Under the pieces are notes generated by a model, which worked only from the letters and a program-made list of their open reading frames with translations, was not told where the DNA came from and made no database searches. The translations under genes were made by a program, and so were the position numbers. Shown piece after piece: positions 41,986 to 49,589 of a stretch of DNA of 53,847 nt (positions are counted from its first letter, which is position 1; each line of letters opens with the position of its first letter). The DNA comes from Hyphomicrobiales bacterium (lineage in GTDB: Bacteria; Pseudomonadota; Alphaproteobacteria; Rhizobiales; Beijerinckiaceae): contig JANXTB010000066.1 of assembly GCA_025356415.1 (NCBI GenBank), positions 1 through 53,847 on the forward strand, read 5' to 3'.

Positions 41986-42554
41986 AGCACAAGCGCTTTC
42001 TCTCGCGTCCGCTCGAAGCGCTGACCTGGCTCGCGGCGATCCTGTGCGTCGCCGGCCTCGTGCATCTGTCGACCATTCTCGTGATGCCTCGCATTGCGCC
42101 CAACACATCCTTTGCGCGGATCGCGGCGCTGGGGCCGCCCAACAAACTCGTGTTACTGCCCGCACTCGAACCGGGGCGCGAAATTCTCCCCTTCGAGGAT
42201 CCCGCGACCGCGATCGCCGCCTGCCCCTACGATCTCGCGCGCGGGCCGGTGCGGCTGCGCGGGCAATTGACGACGGATGCGCTGGTGCTGCTGTCTTTCC
42301 ACGGACGTTACGGCCAGACGTTTTACGCCATGACAGATCGCAGCGCGTTGCGTGGACGCGTCGACGTTGTCGTCGCAACGCGCGACCAGCTCGATGACAT
42401 CGAGGCGAATGATGCGGAAGATGAATTGCCGCAGGAATTGCGGCTTGAATCCCCGGCCCGGCAAGGTTTCATCCTGCTGCGGGCGCTGGCGGAACGGCCC
42501 TCGCTCATGGGCGAGGCGCGCGACAGATTATCCTCGCTGACATGCGAGGGTTAG
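41982..42554 (+). CDS. DUF1254-type membrane-anchored protein
   Basis: A 190-residue protein with an N-terminal anchor (LTWLAAILCVAGLVHLSTILVMP). The body contains PFEDPATAIAACPYDLARGPVR and LLSFHGRYGQTFYAMTDR, a short DUF1254-like module. It is translationally coupled to the DUF1214 gene. In larger homologues the two domains are one polypeptide; here they are separate small subunits that probably associate at the membrane. Function is unknown. Confidence 0.8.
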   Translation: MKHKRFLSRPLEALTWLAAILCVAGLVHLSTILVMPRIAPNTSFARIAALGPPNKLVLLPALEPGREILPFEDPATAIAACPYDLARGPVRLRGQLTTDALVLLSFHGRYGQTFYAMTDRSALRGRVDVVVATRDQLDDIEANDAEDELPQELRLESPARQGFILLRALAERPSLMGEARDRLSSLTCEG

Positions 42555-42566
42555 GCGCTTCTTCGA

Positions 42567-42746
42567 TCAAGCCGTGCGCTTGTCGGCATCCTTCAGGCGC
42601 ATAGGGCGGCGGCGCTTGCGCGCAGTCGCGACGGGCTCGGCGCGCTCGTAGCGCACGCCGGTAAAGAACAGCAATTGGAAAGGCCCTAGCTGCGGGGCGC
42701 CGGGTCGCTGCCCCGGTTTTTTAGCGAACGCGACGATATTAGACAT
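42567..42746 (-). CDS. Small conserved-looking basic protein (59 residues)
   Basis: It starts MSNIVAFAKKPGQRPG, has a central FQLLFFTGVRYERAEP segment and ends in a very basic KRRRPMRLKDADKR tail. GGGAG lies 8 bases before the ATG at 42746. Small proteins of this layout occur in Hyphomicrobiales without assigned function. It converges on the DUF1254-type gene. A nucleic-acid-associated role would fit the charge but is not shown. Confidence 0.5.
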   Translation of the reverse strand: MSNIVAFAKKPGQRPGAPQLGPFQLLFFTGVRYERAEPVATARKRRRPMRLKDADKRTA

Positions 42747-42893
42747 TCTCCTGTCTCCCAAACCGGTTGGACGCTGCCGACACAACCTGCGCATGCAAAA
42801 AAGAAATGCTGCTCATGCATTAGGAGATTTGGAAGGTTAACACAGTGTCAATATTCGGGCGCTAAACTGAGTGAAGTCCCGAGTGTGTCCGCG

Positions 42894-44036
42894 ATGCGTC
42901 TGTTCGCCAAAGATCTGCCCTCCCATGCTTTGACTTCCGACGCCCTGCATCACCTTGCCGCCCGCGGCCTGAGTGATTCCGGCGGTCCGAAGCCGTTGCT
43001 CTTGCGCGTGCTGACCGACCTGTTCGTCATGCGCGCGACCCACACGAGCGAAGAAACCCGCCAATTCGCCGAAATCGCCCGCCGCCTGATCGCCGACGCG
43101 ACGCCAGACGAATGCGATCACGTGGCTCGTGTGCTGTGCAATCACGAAGCCGCCCCGCCTGACGTGCTCGATCGTCTCGCCCAGCGTGGTGGCGTGGGCG
43201 CGCTGAAACTCATCGCGGAATGCCGCGCGCTCTCGACGTCGATCCTGCAGGACGCCGCTGCGACAGGTGACGCCACCGTCGCCATCGCGCTCGCGCAACG
43301 ACCCGATCTCGATTCCAACATGATCGCCGAACTCGCCGCGCGCGACGACATCGACGTTTTGCGCACGCTCGCCCACAATGAGGCGGCGCCGCTCTCCGCC
43401 GCGATCTTGTCGGGCTTTGTCGCACGCGCGCGTAACGATGCCGAACTAGCGCAGGCGCTGGTCGCGCGCTTGCCGCACAGGCCCGAAACATTGGCGCTTT
43501 TCATGACGGCGGATGCGCGCCAGCGCGCGCTGATGATCGCCCGTACGCGCGAAAGCGCCGGCGAAAACGAGCCGCCATCCTACGCGCTGGAACATGGCGC
43601 CGAGACGGCGCTGCGCCGCATCGAAGCGATTGCGCTCGAAAGCGCGCAGGATGATTTCGCAACCGCGCTCGCCGACGCCTGCCATTGCGACGTCGAGCTG
43701 GCCCGCGCCATCGTCGCCGACACCGGCGGCGAACCGCTGGCGGTGGCGTTGCGCGCGCTCGGGCTGCGGCCGGAAATCGTGACCCGCATTTTCCTGTTCG
43801 TCGATCCGCAGATCTCGCATTCCTACGGACGCGTGTCGGCCCTGGCGCGTCTGGCCACCGCCCTCTCGCAGGATGTGGCGAAGCGCATTCTCGATGCGAT
43901 GACGGGCCGCGTGATCACAACCGCGCGCCACACGACGCTGCACGACCAGACCGCGCGGCTGTCATCCGCGCGCGCGGGGCTCACGCAAACACGCGCGCCG
44001 CGAAGCGTGTCGGATTTGCTGAAGCGGCCCGCATAA
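42894..44036 (+). CDS. DUF2336 domain-containing protein
   Basis: A roughly 380-residue, almost entirely alpha-helical protein rich in Ala, Arg, Leu and Asp, with HEAT-like repeats (for example EIARRLIADATPDECDHVARVLCNHEAAPPDVLDRLA in pieces: RRLIADATPDE, VLCNHEAAPPDVLD). This is the DUF2336 pattern of alphaproteobacteria, cytoplasmic proteins of unknown function and probable protein-binding scaffolds. The start is ATG at 42894 or a GTG at 42885 in the same frame; the ribosome site does not decide. Confidence 0.85.
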   Translation: MRLFAKDLPSHALTSDALHHLAARGLSDSGGPKPLLLRVLTDLFVMRATHTSEETRQFAEIARRLIADATPDECDHVARVLCNHEAAPPDVLDRLAQRGGVGALKLIAECRALSTSILQDAAATGDATVAIALAQRPDLDSNMIAELAARDDIDVLRTLAHNEAAPLSAAILSGFVARARNDAELAQALVARLPHRPETLALFMTADARQRALMIARTRESAGENEPPSYALEHGAETALRRIEAIALESAQDDFATALADACHCDVELARAIVADTGGEPLAVALRALGLRPEIVTRIFLFVDPQISHSYGRVSALARLATALSQDVAKRILDAMTGRVITTARHTTLHDQTARLSSARAGLTQTRAPRSVSDLLKRPA

Positions 44037-44040
44037 GCGC

Positions 44041-44108
44041 CGTCATTGCGAGCGGAGCGAAGCAATCCAGAACGCAACGTCAGCTCTTTAGCTGGTGTTG
44101 CGCGATGA
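44041..44108. repeat. REP-like element, diverged copy
   Basis: The left arm CGTCATTGCGAGCGGAGCGA with GCAATCCAG is clear; the right half (TGTTGCGCGATGAC) has lost most of its pairing. Confidence 0.7.
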
Positions 44109-44111
44109 CAA

Positions 44112-44459
44112 CTACCGTTCTGCGAGATCCAGAAAACAGCGGCCCTTGCGATCCTCGACTTCGATCAACCAAAGATCGGGATCGAACTTCATCTCGCGTG
44201 CGATTTTTTCTTCGACGCTGGCGGGATCGCTCCACTCTTCCTTATGCAGGCGCATCCACAAACGATCGATGCCCTCGCGGTCCGCGAGTTCCGATTGCGG
44301 CGCCGGGCCATACAGCGCGGCATGGCCATCGAGACGATCGACCTTGACGAATATGGCGCCCGCTTCCGCCGCGCCGCGACGGCGCAACATGGCGACGGCG
44401 CCCTCCACTCCCACTCTACGCAAATAGGCCGCGACCCAAATGTCGGCGCGCAGATGCAT
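44112..44459 (-). CDS. DUF1491 family protein
   Basis: A 115-residue protein with the DUF1491 pattern: RADIWVAAYLRR, GAIFVKVDRLDGHAALYGPAP and DPDLWLIEVEDRKGRCFLD. The family is restricted largely to alphaproteobacteria and has no known function. Its ATG overlaps the stop of the peptidoglycan-binding gene (TGATG), making it the last gene of a three-gene minus-strand operon. Confidence 0.9.
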   Translation of the reverse strand: MHLRADIWVAAYLRRVGVEGAVAMLRRRGAAEAGAIFVKVDRLDGHAALYGPAPQSELADREGIDRLWMRLHKEEWSDPASVEEKIAREMKFDPDLWLIEVEDRKGRCFLDLAER

Positions 44460-45097
44460 CAGGGAACCGAAACGCCCGACAGGGCCGACAATTCGCGCAT
44501 CACGCGCGGCGACAATTCACCCGTGACTGGCAACTTGCGCGACTGCTCGAACATTTCAATCGCCTTGCGGGTGCCCGCGCCCATCAGGCCGTCGGACTTG
44601 ACGACATAGCCGAGCTTCATAAGCGCCTTCTGCGCAGCGGCGACGCGCGGCGTTGCGTCTGCGCCAGCGCTTTGAGACGGGCCACCCGACAGCAGCGCGC
44701 CGATCTGATCCTTTGTGGACTCGCGCTGCCCAACCGATGCAGGCGCAGTGGAAGTTCCATTTTGCAGCTGCGGCGCAATAGCCTTTTCGAGCGGGCGCTG
44801 CGGCGGCATGGGAACGGCTGCGGGCATGGGCGGCGTCGCCGGATGCGCGGGGCGCGCGACGACGGGGCCGTGGAAGATCGGCGCGGGATGGCGCGCGGTC
44901 TGGAAGAAAAGCGCATTGGCGACAATGCCGCACAAGGCGCCGGCAAAGACGACGACGGCCAGCATGCGCCCGGGCTTGCGCAACACCGCGGCGCCAGCCA
45001 GCGCCAGGGCGCCGCCGGATTTCTTGCCCGGCTGGCGCGAACGCGCGGGCGCGCTCAGGACGAAATCATGGTCGGAACGGGCGAGAGCTTCACGCAA
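44459..45097 (-). CDS. Membrane-anchored peptidoglycan-binding domain protein
   Basis: A 212-residue protein: a basic cytoplasmic N-terminus of about 45 residues, one span (MLAVVVFAGALCGIVANALFF), a Pro/Ala-rich linker, and a C-terminal PG_binding_1 domain from about residue 148 (RVAAAQKALMKLGY, VKSDGLMGAGTRKAIEMFEQSRKLPVTG in pieces). The binding domain faces the periplasm. The gene overlaps the histidine kinase gene by 8 bases and DUF1491 by 3, so this envelope protein is expressed with a sensor kinase. Confidence 0.85.
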   Translation of the reverse strand: MREALARSDHDFVLSAPARSRQPGKKSGGALALAGAAVLRKPGRMLAVVVFAGALCGIVANALFFQTARHPAPIFHGPVVARPAHPATPPMPAAVPMPPQRPLEKAIAPQLQNGTSTAPASVGQRESTKDQIGALLSGGPSQSAGADATPRVAAAQKALMKLGYVVKSDGLMGAGTRKAIEMFEQSRKLPVTGELSPRVMRELSALSGVSVP

Positions 45098-46937
45098 TTT
45101 TCTTCACCATCGTCACGTGGGAAACAGTCGCGGCGGCGCGCCGCGGGATGATTTCGATCGTCGCGCTTTCGCGCGCCAATGTTTCAGTCGCGCGGCCATC
45201 GCGCGGCAGGCGGATCGTCACGCAAGTCCCCTGCCCCGGCGCGCTCTCCACAGAGATGGCGCCGCCATGCAGGCCGACAAGACCCTTCACGACAGAAAGC
45301 CCAAGGCCCGTGCCCTTGTTCTGGCTATCCGCCGAACCTTTCGCCTGGAAGAACGGATCGCCTAGCCGCGGCAGGTCGGCCAGGCTCACGCCAATGCCGG
45401 TGTCGCTGACAGACAACACGAGATGATCGCCATCGTTGCGTGCGTGAAGCGTCACACGGCCGCCTTTCGGCGTGAACTTGATGGCGTTCGACAGGAGGTT
45501 CAGCATGATCTGGCGGCAGGCGCGCTCGTCGGCGACGACGACGCCGAGATCGGGCGCAACATCTTGCGCAATTTCGACCTGCGCCTTCTGGGCTTTTAGG
45601 CGCAGGATGTCGCAGCAGATTTGCACCAGCGGCGGCAGTTGCAGCGGCTCGGCCTCGATCTGGAAACGTCCCGCCTCAATCTTCGACATGTCGAGCAGCG
45701 CGTTGACGATGGACAGCAGGTGCTGGCCCGATGCGTTGATGATCTCGGCATATTCGACAGCTTGGGTGGGCGACGGCACAGCACCGCGAGTCCCGCCCAG
45801 CATTTCAGAGAATCCGATGATGGCGTTGAGCGGCGTGCGCAATTCGTGGCTGACATTGGCGAGCAGCCGGTTCTTCCAGTCGGAATCATCAACAGCGCCC
45901 GCCTGCCGCATGGCGACGACACGCTCGGCTTCGACAAGATCCGTCACATCGCGCATCAGCGCGATGATGACAGCCGCATCGCCTTCGCCTTCAAGGTGAC
46001 GCGCGCGAATATCGACATGCCGAAAGGCCGGCTCGGCAAAGGCGCCGCGCGCGCTGCCGATATCCTGGCCCCGCAGACGCAGGCGCACGACGGCCACGCC
46101 TTTCAGGCGCGCCGCATCCGACAAGGCTTTCAGGAACACCGGACGATCGGCGACTTGCACGCGCTCGAAGAAGCCGCGGCCCGAGAGATCGCGTGCGCGC
46201 AGACCCAGAACCTGGGTGCAATCGCCAGAGGCCGAAAGTACGGCGCCCGCGCGGTTGAAGTGGAGGCTGACATCGCTGACCAGCACGCGCAGCACATCAT
46301 GCTCCGCGCGTTCGCGCTCATGCAGCGCCGCGCGCAATTGCAGCTCCGCGCGCCAGCCTTGCACGAGGCAAAGTCCATAGCCAAAAGCGCAAAGGCTGAA
46401 AGCCGCATCGGCCAAAGGCGCGGAACCCGCGGGGGGAATGAAACCGACGGCGCTGGCGACGATCAGCAACAGGCCAAGCGCCGCAGCGCCAAAGCGCGCC
46501 AGCCGCACGCGCGGGGCTTCCGCAAGCGCGGCCTCCAGCGCCAGCAACAGAAGAAACAGACCGGCGCCGAGGCCGGGACCGCAGGCGAGCGCGGCGATGC
46601 ACGCGAGCCCGGCAAGCGAGGCCAGGCCAATCGCCTGGGCTTCCGCCAGAGCGCCACGCCGCGAGACGAGGGCAACGCCGGCCAGCGGCAGCATGGCGAG
46701 CCCGAAGGCGCCCGCTTGCCAGGGCGCGGGCGCGCCCGAAATGGCGAGGACGATCGGCGCGGCGACACCGGCGCAGAGCGGCTTCAGCAAATGCAGCCGA
46801 ATGAAATGGGCGTGGCGCGCGTGCGTCAGCGGAGATCCGCAGGCGCTCTCGTGAACCAGCGTATCAAGACTTTCTGAAAGACCCGGCAATTGACTCAATT
46901 CCGTCACCAGAGGCGAGACGCCATATCGATGACGCAC
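45090..46937 (-). CDS. Membrane PAS-domain sensor histidine kinase
   Basis: A 615-residue protein: about six hydrophobic spans between 50 and 195, a PAS-like region (about 215-340), then the HisKA domain with phospho-acceptor His364 (NVSHELRTPLNAIIGFSEM). The HATPase domain has the N box (NLLSNAIKFTPKGG), G1 (SDTGIGV), F (DPFFQ) and G2 (GTGLGLSVVKG) boxes, all intact. It should autophosphorylate in response to an unknown signal. No response regulator gene is in the window, and it has no receiver domain. The start appears to be GTG at 46937. It leads an operon with a peptidoglycan-binding protein and DUF1491. Confidence 0.9.
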   Translation of the reverse strand: MRHRYGVSPLVTELSQLPGLSESLDTLVHESACGSPLTHARHAHFIRLHLLKPLCAGVAAPIVLAISGAPAPWQAGAFGLAMLPLAGVALVSRRGALAEAQAIGLASLAGLACIAALACGPGLGAGLFLLLLALEAALAEAPRVRLARFGAAALGLLLIVASAVGFIPPAGSAPLADAAFSLCAFGYGLCLVQGWRAELQLRAALHERERAEHDVLRVLVSDVSLHFNRAGAVLSASGDCTQVLGLRARDLSGRGFFERVQVADRPVFLKALSDAARLKGVAVVRLRLRGQDIGSARGAFAEPAFRHVDIRARHLEGEGDAAVIIALMRDVTDLVEAERVVAMRQAGAVDDSDWKNRLLANVSHELRTPLNAIIGFSEMLGGTRGAVPSPTQAVEYAEIINASGQHLLSIVNALLDMSKIEAGRFQIEAEPLQLPPLVQICCDILRLKAQKAQVEIAQDVAPDLGVVVADERACRQIMLNLLSNAIKFTPKGGRVTLHARNDGDHLVLSVSDTGIGVSLADLPRLGDPFFQAKGSADSQNKGTGLGLSVVKGLVGLHGGAISVESAPGQGTCVTIRLPRDGRATETLARESATIEIIPRRAAATVSHVTMVKKIA

Positions 46938-47254
46938 CTTCGCAGGCCCGCCTTAAGTGAGTGCTAAACGCGGCGCCGCAAAAACGCTAACCATGTTGAA
47001 AACCGCCCGTCCGGCGCGGCTTTCGGCGTGTTTCGAGCAATATGGTTTACACTTCCTCAATGCGCGGGAAGGCCTGCGACTACGGCTTTATTGCCGTTTC
47101 GGCGCTCGGGTGGTGAATCAAAGTATAATGGGCGCCACGCGAAGCGAAGCACGTGTTTGACTCGTGTTTTAATTACGCCGATCACAATGAGGCCGATGAA
47201 AATTGGCGTCACGATTAGGTTGGGCGCAAGTGTGCGCGCCCAAGGAATTGCGTC
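46938..47254. other. Divergent intergenic region without a clear gene
   Basis: These 317 bases separate the histidine kinase from the DUF5330 gene. They are richer in A and T than the surroundings. A TATAAT box at 47124-47129 on the plus strand lacks a good -35 partner. A GGGCGC/GCGCCC hairpin lies at 47222-47241, ahead of the DUF5330 ribosome site. Short open frames here have no ribosome sites. Confidence 0.4.
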
Positions 47255-47536
47255 ATGTTCTTTCTGGTCCGATGCGTATTCTGGCTTGGCCTCGTTTTCA
47301 TGGCGCTCCCATGGGACGGCGTGAGCCTGCGCTCGGACATTTCCGGACAGGCCGAACAGGCCGCGCGCGCGCTTGCGTCTCAAGCCCAGGCGATTTGTGT
47401 GAAGGACCCGATCGCCTGCGCGGCGCAGGCGCTCTCGCTCGGCAGAAGCGACGGCTCGCATTCGCAGCACAATCTGCAGCCCGGCGATTTCACGCCCGCC
47501 TGGCGCGGCCCCGCGACCGTGACCGCTCGCCGCTAG
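47255..47536 (+). CDS. DUF5330 domain-containing protein
   Basis: A 93-residue protein starting MFFLVRCVFWLGLVFMALPWDG, a hydrophobic signal anchor, followed by QAEQAARALASQAQAICVKDPIACAAQA and an Arg-rich tail. This matches small DUF5330 proteins of Hyphomicrobiales, exported and of unknown function. AAGGA lies before the ATG. SufE follows after 68 bases. Confidence 0.82.
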   Translation: MFFLVRCVFWLGLVFMALPWDGVSLRSDISGQAEQAARALASQAQAICVKDPIACAAQALSLGRSDGSHSQHNLQPGDFTPAWRGPATVTARR

Positions 47537-47604
47537 GCCGCGTTAAGGCTGGCGCTCAGCCCCCAGCACGCCATATAAGGCGCACGGCAACAGGCGCGGG
47601 TGAG

Positions 47605-48033
47605 ATGGCAACGACGATCGACGACATCATCGAGAATTTCGACCTGCTCGACGAGTGGGACGACCGCTATCGATATCTGATCGAGCTCGGCCGCGAGCTG
47701 GAGCCACTGCCAGAGGCCGCCCATAACGATGACAATAAAGTGCGCGGCTGCGCCAGCCAGGTCTGGGTGGAGACCAATGTCGCGAAGGCCGACGGCGCGC
47801 CGGTCCTCACGTTTCGTGGGGACAGCGACGCGCATATCGTGCGCGGGCTCGTGTTCCTGACGCTGACGCTCTATTCCGGCCACACCGCGCAGGAAATCCT
47901 CAAGATCGACGCGCAGGAACTGTTCCAGAAGCTCGGCCTCGACGCCCACCTCACGCCGCAACGCTCGAACGGCGTCCGCTCGATGGTGGAGCGGATCAAG
48001 ACCGACGCGCGCGCGGCGCTCGCCACCGTTTAA
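47605..48033 (+). CDS. sufE: SufE family cysteine desulfuration protein
   Basis: A 142-residue cytoplasmic protein. Cys49 in VRGCASQVW is the sulfur-accepting residue that takes persulfide from the cysteine desulfurase SufS for Fe-S cluster assembly. IIENFDLLDEWDDRYRYLIELG (in pieces: DLLDEWDDRY, YLIELG) is the family's opening. Length is normal. The rest of the suf operon is not here. The 3' end overlaps the convergent DUF6456 gene by 4 bases. Confidence 0.92.
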   Translation: MATTIDDIIENFDLLDEWDDRYRYLIELGRELEPLPEAAHNDDNKVRGCASQVWVETNVAKADGAPVLTFRGDSDAHIVRGLVFLTLTLYSGHTAQEILKIDAQELFQKLGLDAHLTPQRSNGVRSMVERIKTDARAALATV

Positions 48034-48845
48034 GGCAGACTGGGCCGGTAATCCTGCGCGCCCCAATGGCGCATGGGCGCGTGGGCGGGCGCTGGCCTGC
48101 CGCCGATCCCGTAATGGCGGGCAAGCCGCCCGAGCGCCAGATCGAGCACGATGCGCCCCGACCGGCGCGGCCATTGGCGCTCGGATTCGACCGTCTCGAG
48201 CCCCTTCAGGAAGCCGCAGACATCCATCAGCAGGCCGGAGAACTCAGGGCCAACCGCCTGCATGGCTGCGTCGACCCGTTGGCGCGCGGCGAGCGAAAGG
48301 TCGGTCATCGGCCCGGCCTGCGGGCTGGCGGCGCCGGCGCCCGGCATGCCGTCCCAGCGCGAGGTGACGCGCGGCAGCGTGCGGGCCAGATCGAAATCGC
48401 GGCGAAGGCGCTCGCCCGCCTGCAGATTTTCCGGCGACAGCAACGGCGCGCCATCCTTGCCGCGCCGCCGGGCCAGCCAGACCAGCGGGCTCTCCGCCTC
48501 GTCGATCAGCGTGGCGCCGGTCGATGAGTGATGCCGGACGATGTCGCCCTGCAGGGCCCGGGCCGGCTCGACGCCCGCCTCGCCCTGCGTCAGCCCCGCA
48601 CGCGCACGGCCCTCGGGCGTCAGCACCAGCCGCTCGCGGCGCGAGGCGCCCGGCGCCTGCCATTCGGCCAGACCTGTTTCCAGCAGCGCCGCCCCGGCGT
48701 CGCCCGGAAAACGGCCCGTCTCAACGGAAACATTGCGCCGCCTCGCAACGACGCGGAGTTCGCTCGATTCGGCGTCTGGGCGCCACGCATAGGAAGTGTC
48801 GGCATGAAGCGCCACGAGCAGGCGCTGGGACGATGGAAAACTCAT
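48030..48845 (-). CDS. DUF6456 domain-containing protein
   Basis: A 271-residue protein. The C-terminal half (RVDAAMQAVGPEFSGLLMDVCGFLKGLETVE to VLDLALGRLARHYG) is the DUF6456 region common in Hyphomicrobiales; the N-terminal half contains a winged-helix-like ETGLAEWQA to LVLTPEGRARAG segment, so a DNA-binding role is plausible. It is preceded by a promoter and an inverted repeat that overlaps the probable transcription start and holds the ribosome site. It converges with sufE. Confidence 0.82.
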   Translation of the reverse strand: MSFPSSQRLLVALHADTSYAWRPDAESSELRVVARRRNVSVETGRFPGDAGAALLETGLAEWQAPGASRRERLVLTPEGRARAGLTQGEAGVEPARALQGDIVRHHSSTGATLIDEAESPLVWLARRRGKDGAPLLSPENLQAGERLRRDFDLARTLPRVTSRWDGMPGAGAASPQAGPMTDLSLAARQRVDAAMQAVGPEFSGLLMDVCGFLKGLETVESERQWPRRSGRIVLDLALGRLARHYGIGGRPAPAHAPMRHWGAQDYRPSLP

Positions 48846-48856
48846 GACCTGAAATG

Positions 48857-48878
48857 CTCCTTCTGAAACCAGAAGGAG
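48857..48878 (-). promoter_or_regulatory. Inverted repeat/hairpin over the start of the DUF6456 transcript
   Basis: CTCCTTCTG-AAAC-CAGAAGGAG is a perfect 9-base inverted repeat. On the minus-strand transcript the second arm contains AAGGAG, 11 bases before the ATG at 48845, so the hairpin would hide the ribosome site. As DNA it covers the predicted +1 and could be an operator. Confidence 0.6.
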
Positions 48879-48906
48879 TATAAAGAAGGATTATTTTCTT
48901 AGGCAA
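48877..48906 (-). promoter_or_regulatory. Sigma70-type promoter for the DUF6456 gene
   Basis: On the minus strand TTGCCT (48906-48901), 18 bases, TATACT (48882-48877). Transcription would start near 48870, inside the inverted repeat. The region is AT-rich relative to the rest of the window. Confidence 0.55.
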
Positions 48907-48938
48907 GTCATTTTATCTTAGCCGCCACCACAAAAAAC

Positions 48939-49358
48939 CTATTTGCGCCGGCGGCGCTGCTGGCCGAGGCCCATCTGCTTGGCAAGCTGAGAACGGGCCT
49001 TCGCATACGCAGGCGCCACCATCGGGTAATCCCCAGGCAGCCCCCACTTTTCGCGATATTCCTCGGGCGTCATATTGTACTGGGTCCGGAGATGGCGCTT
49101 CAGGGATTTGAATTTTTTCCCATCCTCGAGGCAGATGAGATGGTCGTCCGTGACCGACTTTCTGACCGACACGGCAGGGCGCTGCGCGTCGAAAACGGCG
49201 ACGACAGGCGCGGTCTTACCCAGGCTCACCAAAGCGGTGTTGACCTCGGCGAGGAGGGCAGGAACTTCCGTAGCCGGGATAGTGTTGTTGCTAACATAGG
49301 CGGAGACAATATCCGCAGCCAACCTTATGTAACTGGTCAGATCTCTGTGCTCCGACAT
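48939..49358 (-). CDS. MucR/Ros family transcriptional regulator
   Basis: A 139-residue DNA-binding protein. The N-terminal part mediates oligomerisation ([32 protein letters not shown]). The C-terminal Ros domain reads [29 protein letters not shown] and [18 protein letters not shown]. The zinc set C-x2-C-x9-H-x4-H is reduced: Cys76, Asp79, His89 and Tyr94. Such zinc-poor members are known in rhizobial relatives and still fold. MucR proteins act as H-NS-like silencers on AT-rich promoters and regulate exopolysaccharide and symbiosis or virulence genes. The ATG at 49358 gives the usual [18 protein letters not shown] start. Confidence 0.9.
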   Translation of the reverse strand: MSEHRDLTSYIRLAADIVSAYVSNNTIPATEVPALLAEVNTALVSLGKTAPVVAVFDAQRPAVSVRKSVTDDHLICLEDGKKFKSLKRHLRTQYNMTPEEYREKWGLPGDYPMVAPAYAKARSQLAKQMGLGQQRRRRK

Positions 49359-49589
49359 TTTAGAGGCCTTTTGTCGCTCGCTGAGCGGCGTGAGGGAATA
49401 CGACGATGCTTGTTTGATTTGGTTTATACTACAAACTGTGGAGCATCGCGCAAAATCTTTAACTGAGCAGGCATACCCGGATTTGAGGATTGCCAAACCC
49501 GATATGGGTTATGACAGCTCAGACAAAGCTTGCCAAGCCCGCCCGCGGCGGCCATCTGATGGCGACGCACCGCCGCGAAAGACAGTTCC

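Noticed and set aside
4704-44108. Repeated sequence units that might be taken for a CRISPR array
   Set aside because: Copies are kilobases apart, palindromic and lack regular spacers; no cas genes are present.
46957-47160. A 67-codon plus-strand ORF in the divergent gap at 46938-47254
   Set aside because: It has no ribosome site and a composition like non-coding DNA; no conserved feature is seen.
47057-47470. A 137-codon minus-strand frame with a hydrophobic stretch between the kinase and DUF5330 genes
   Set aside because: Most of it is antisense to DUF5330, and there is no ribosome site; the hydrophobic part is short.
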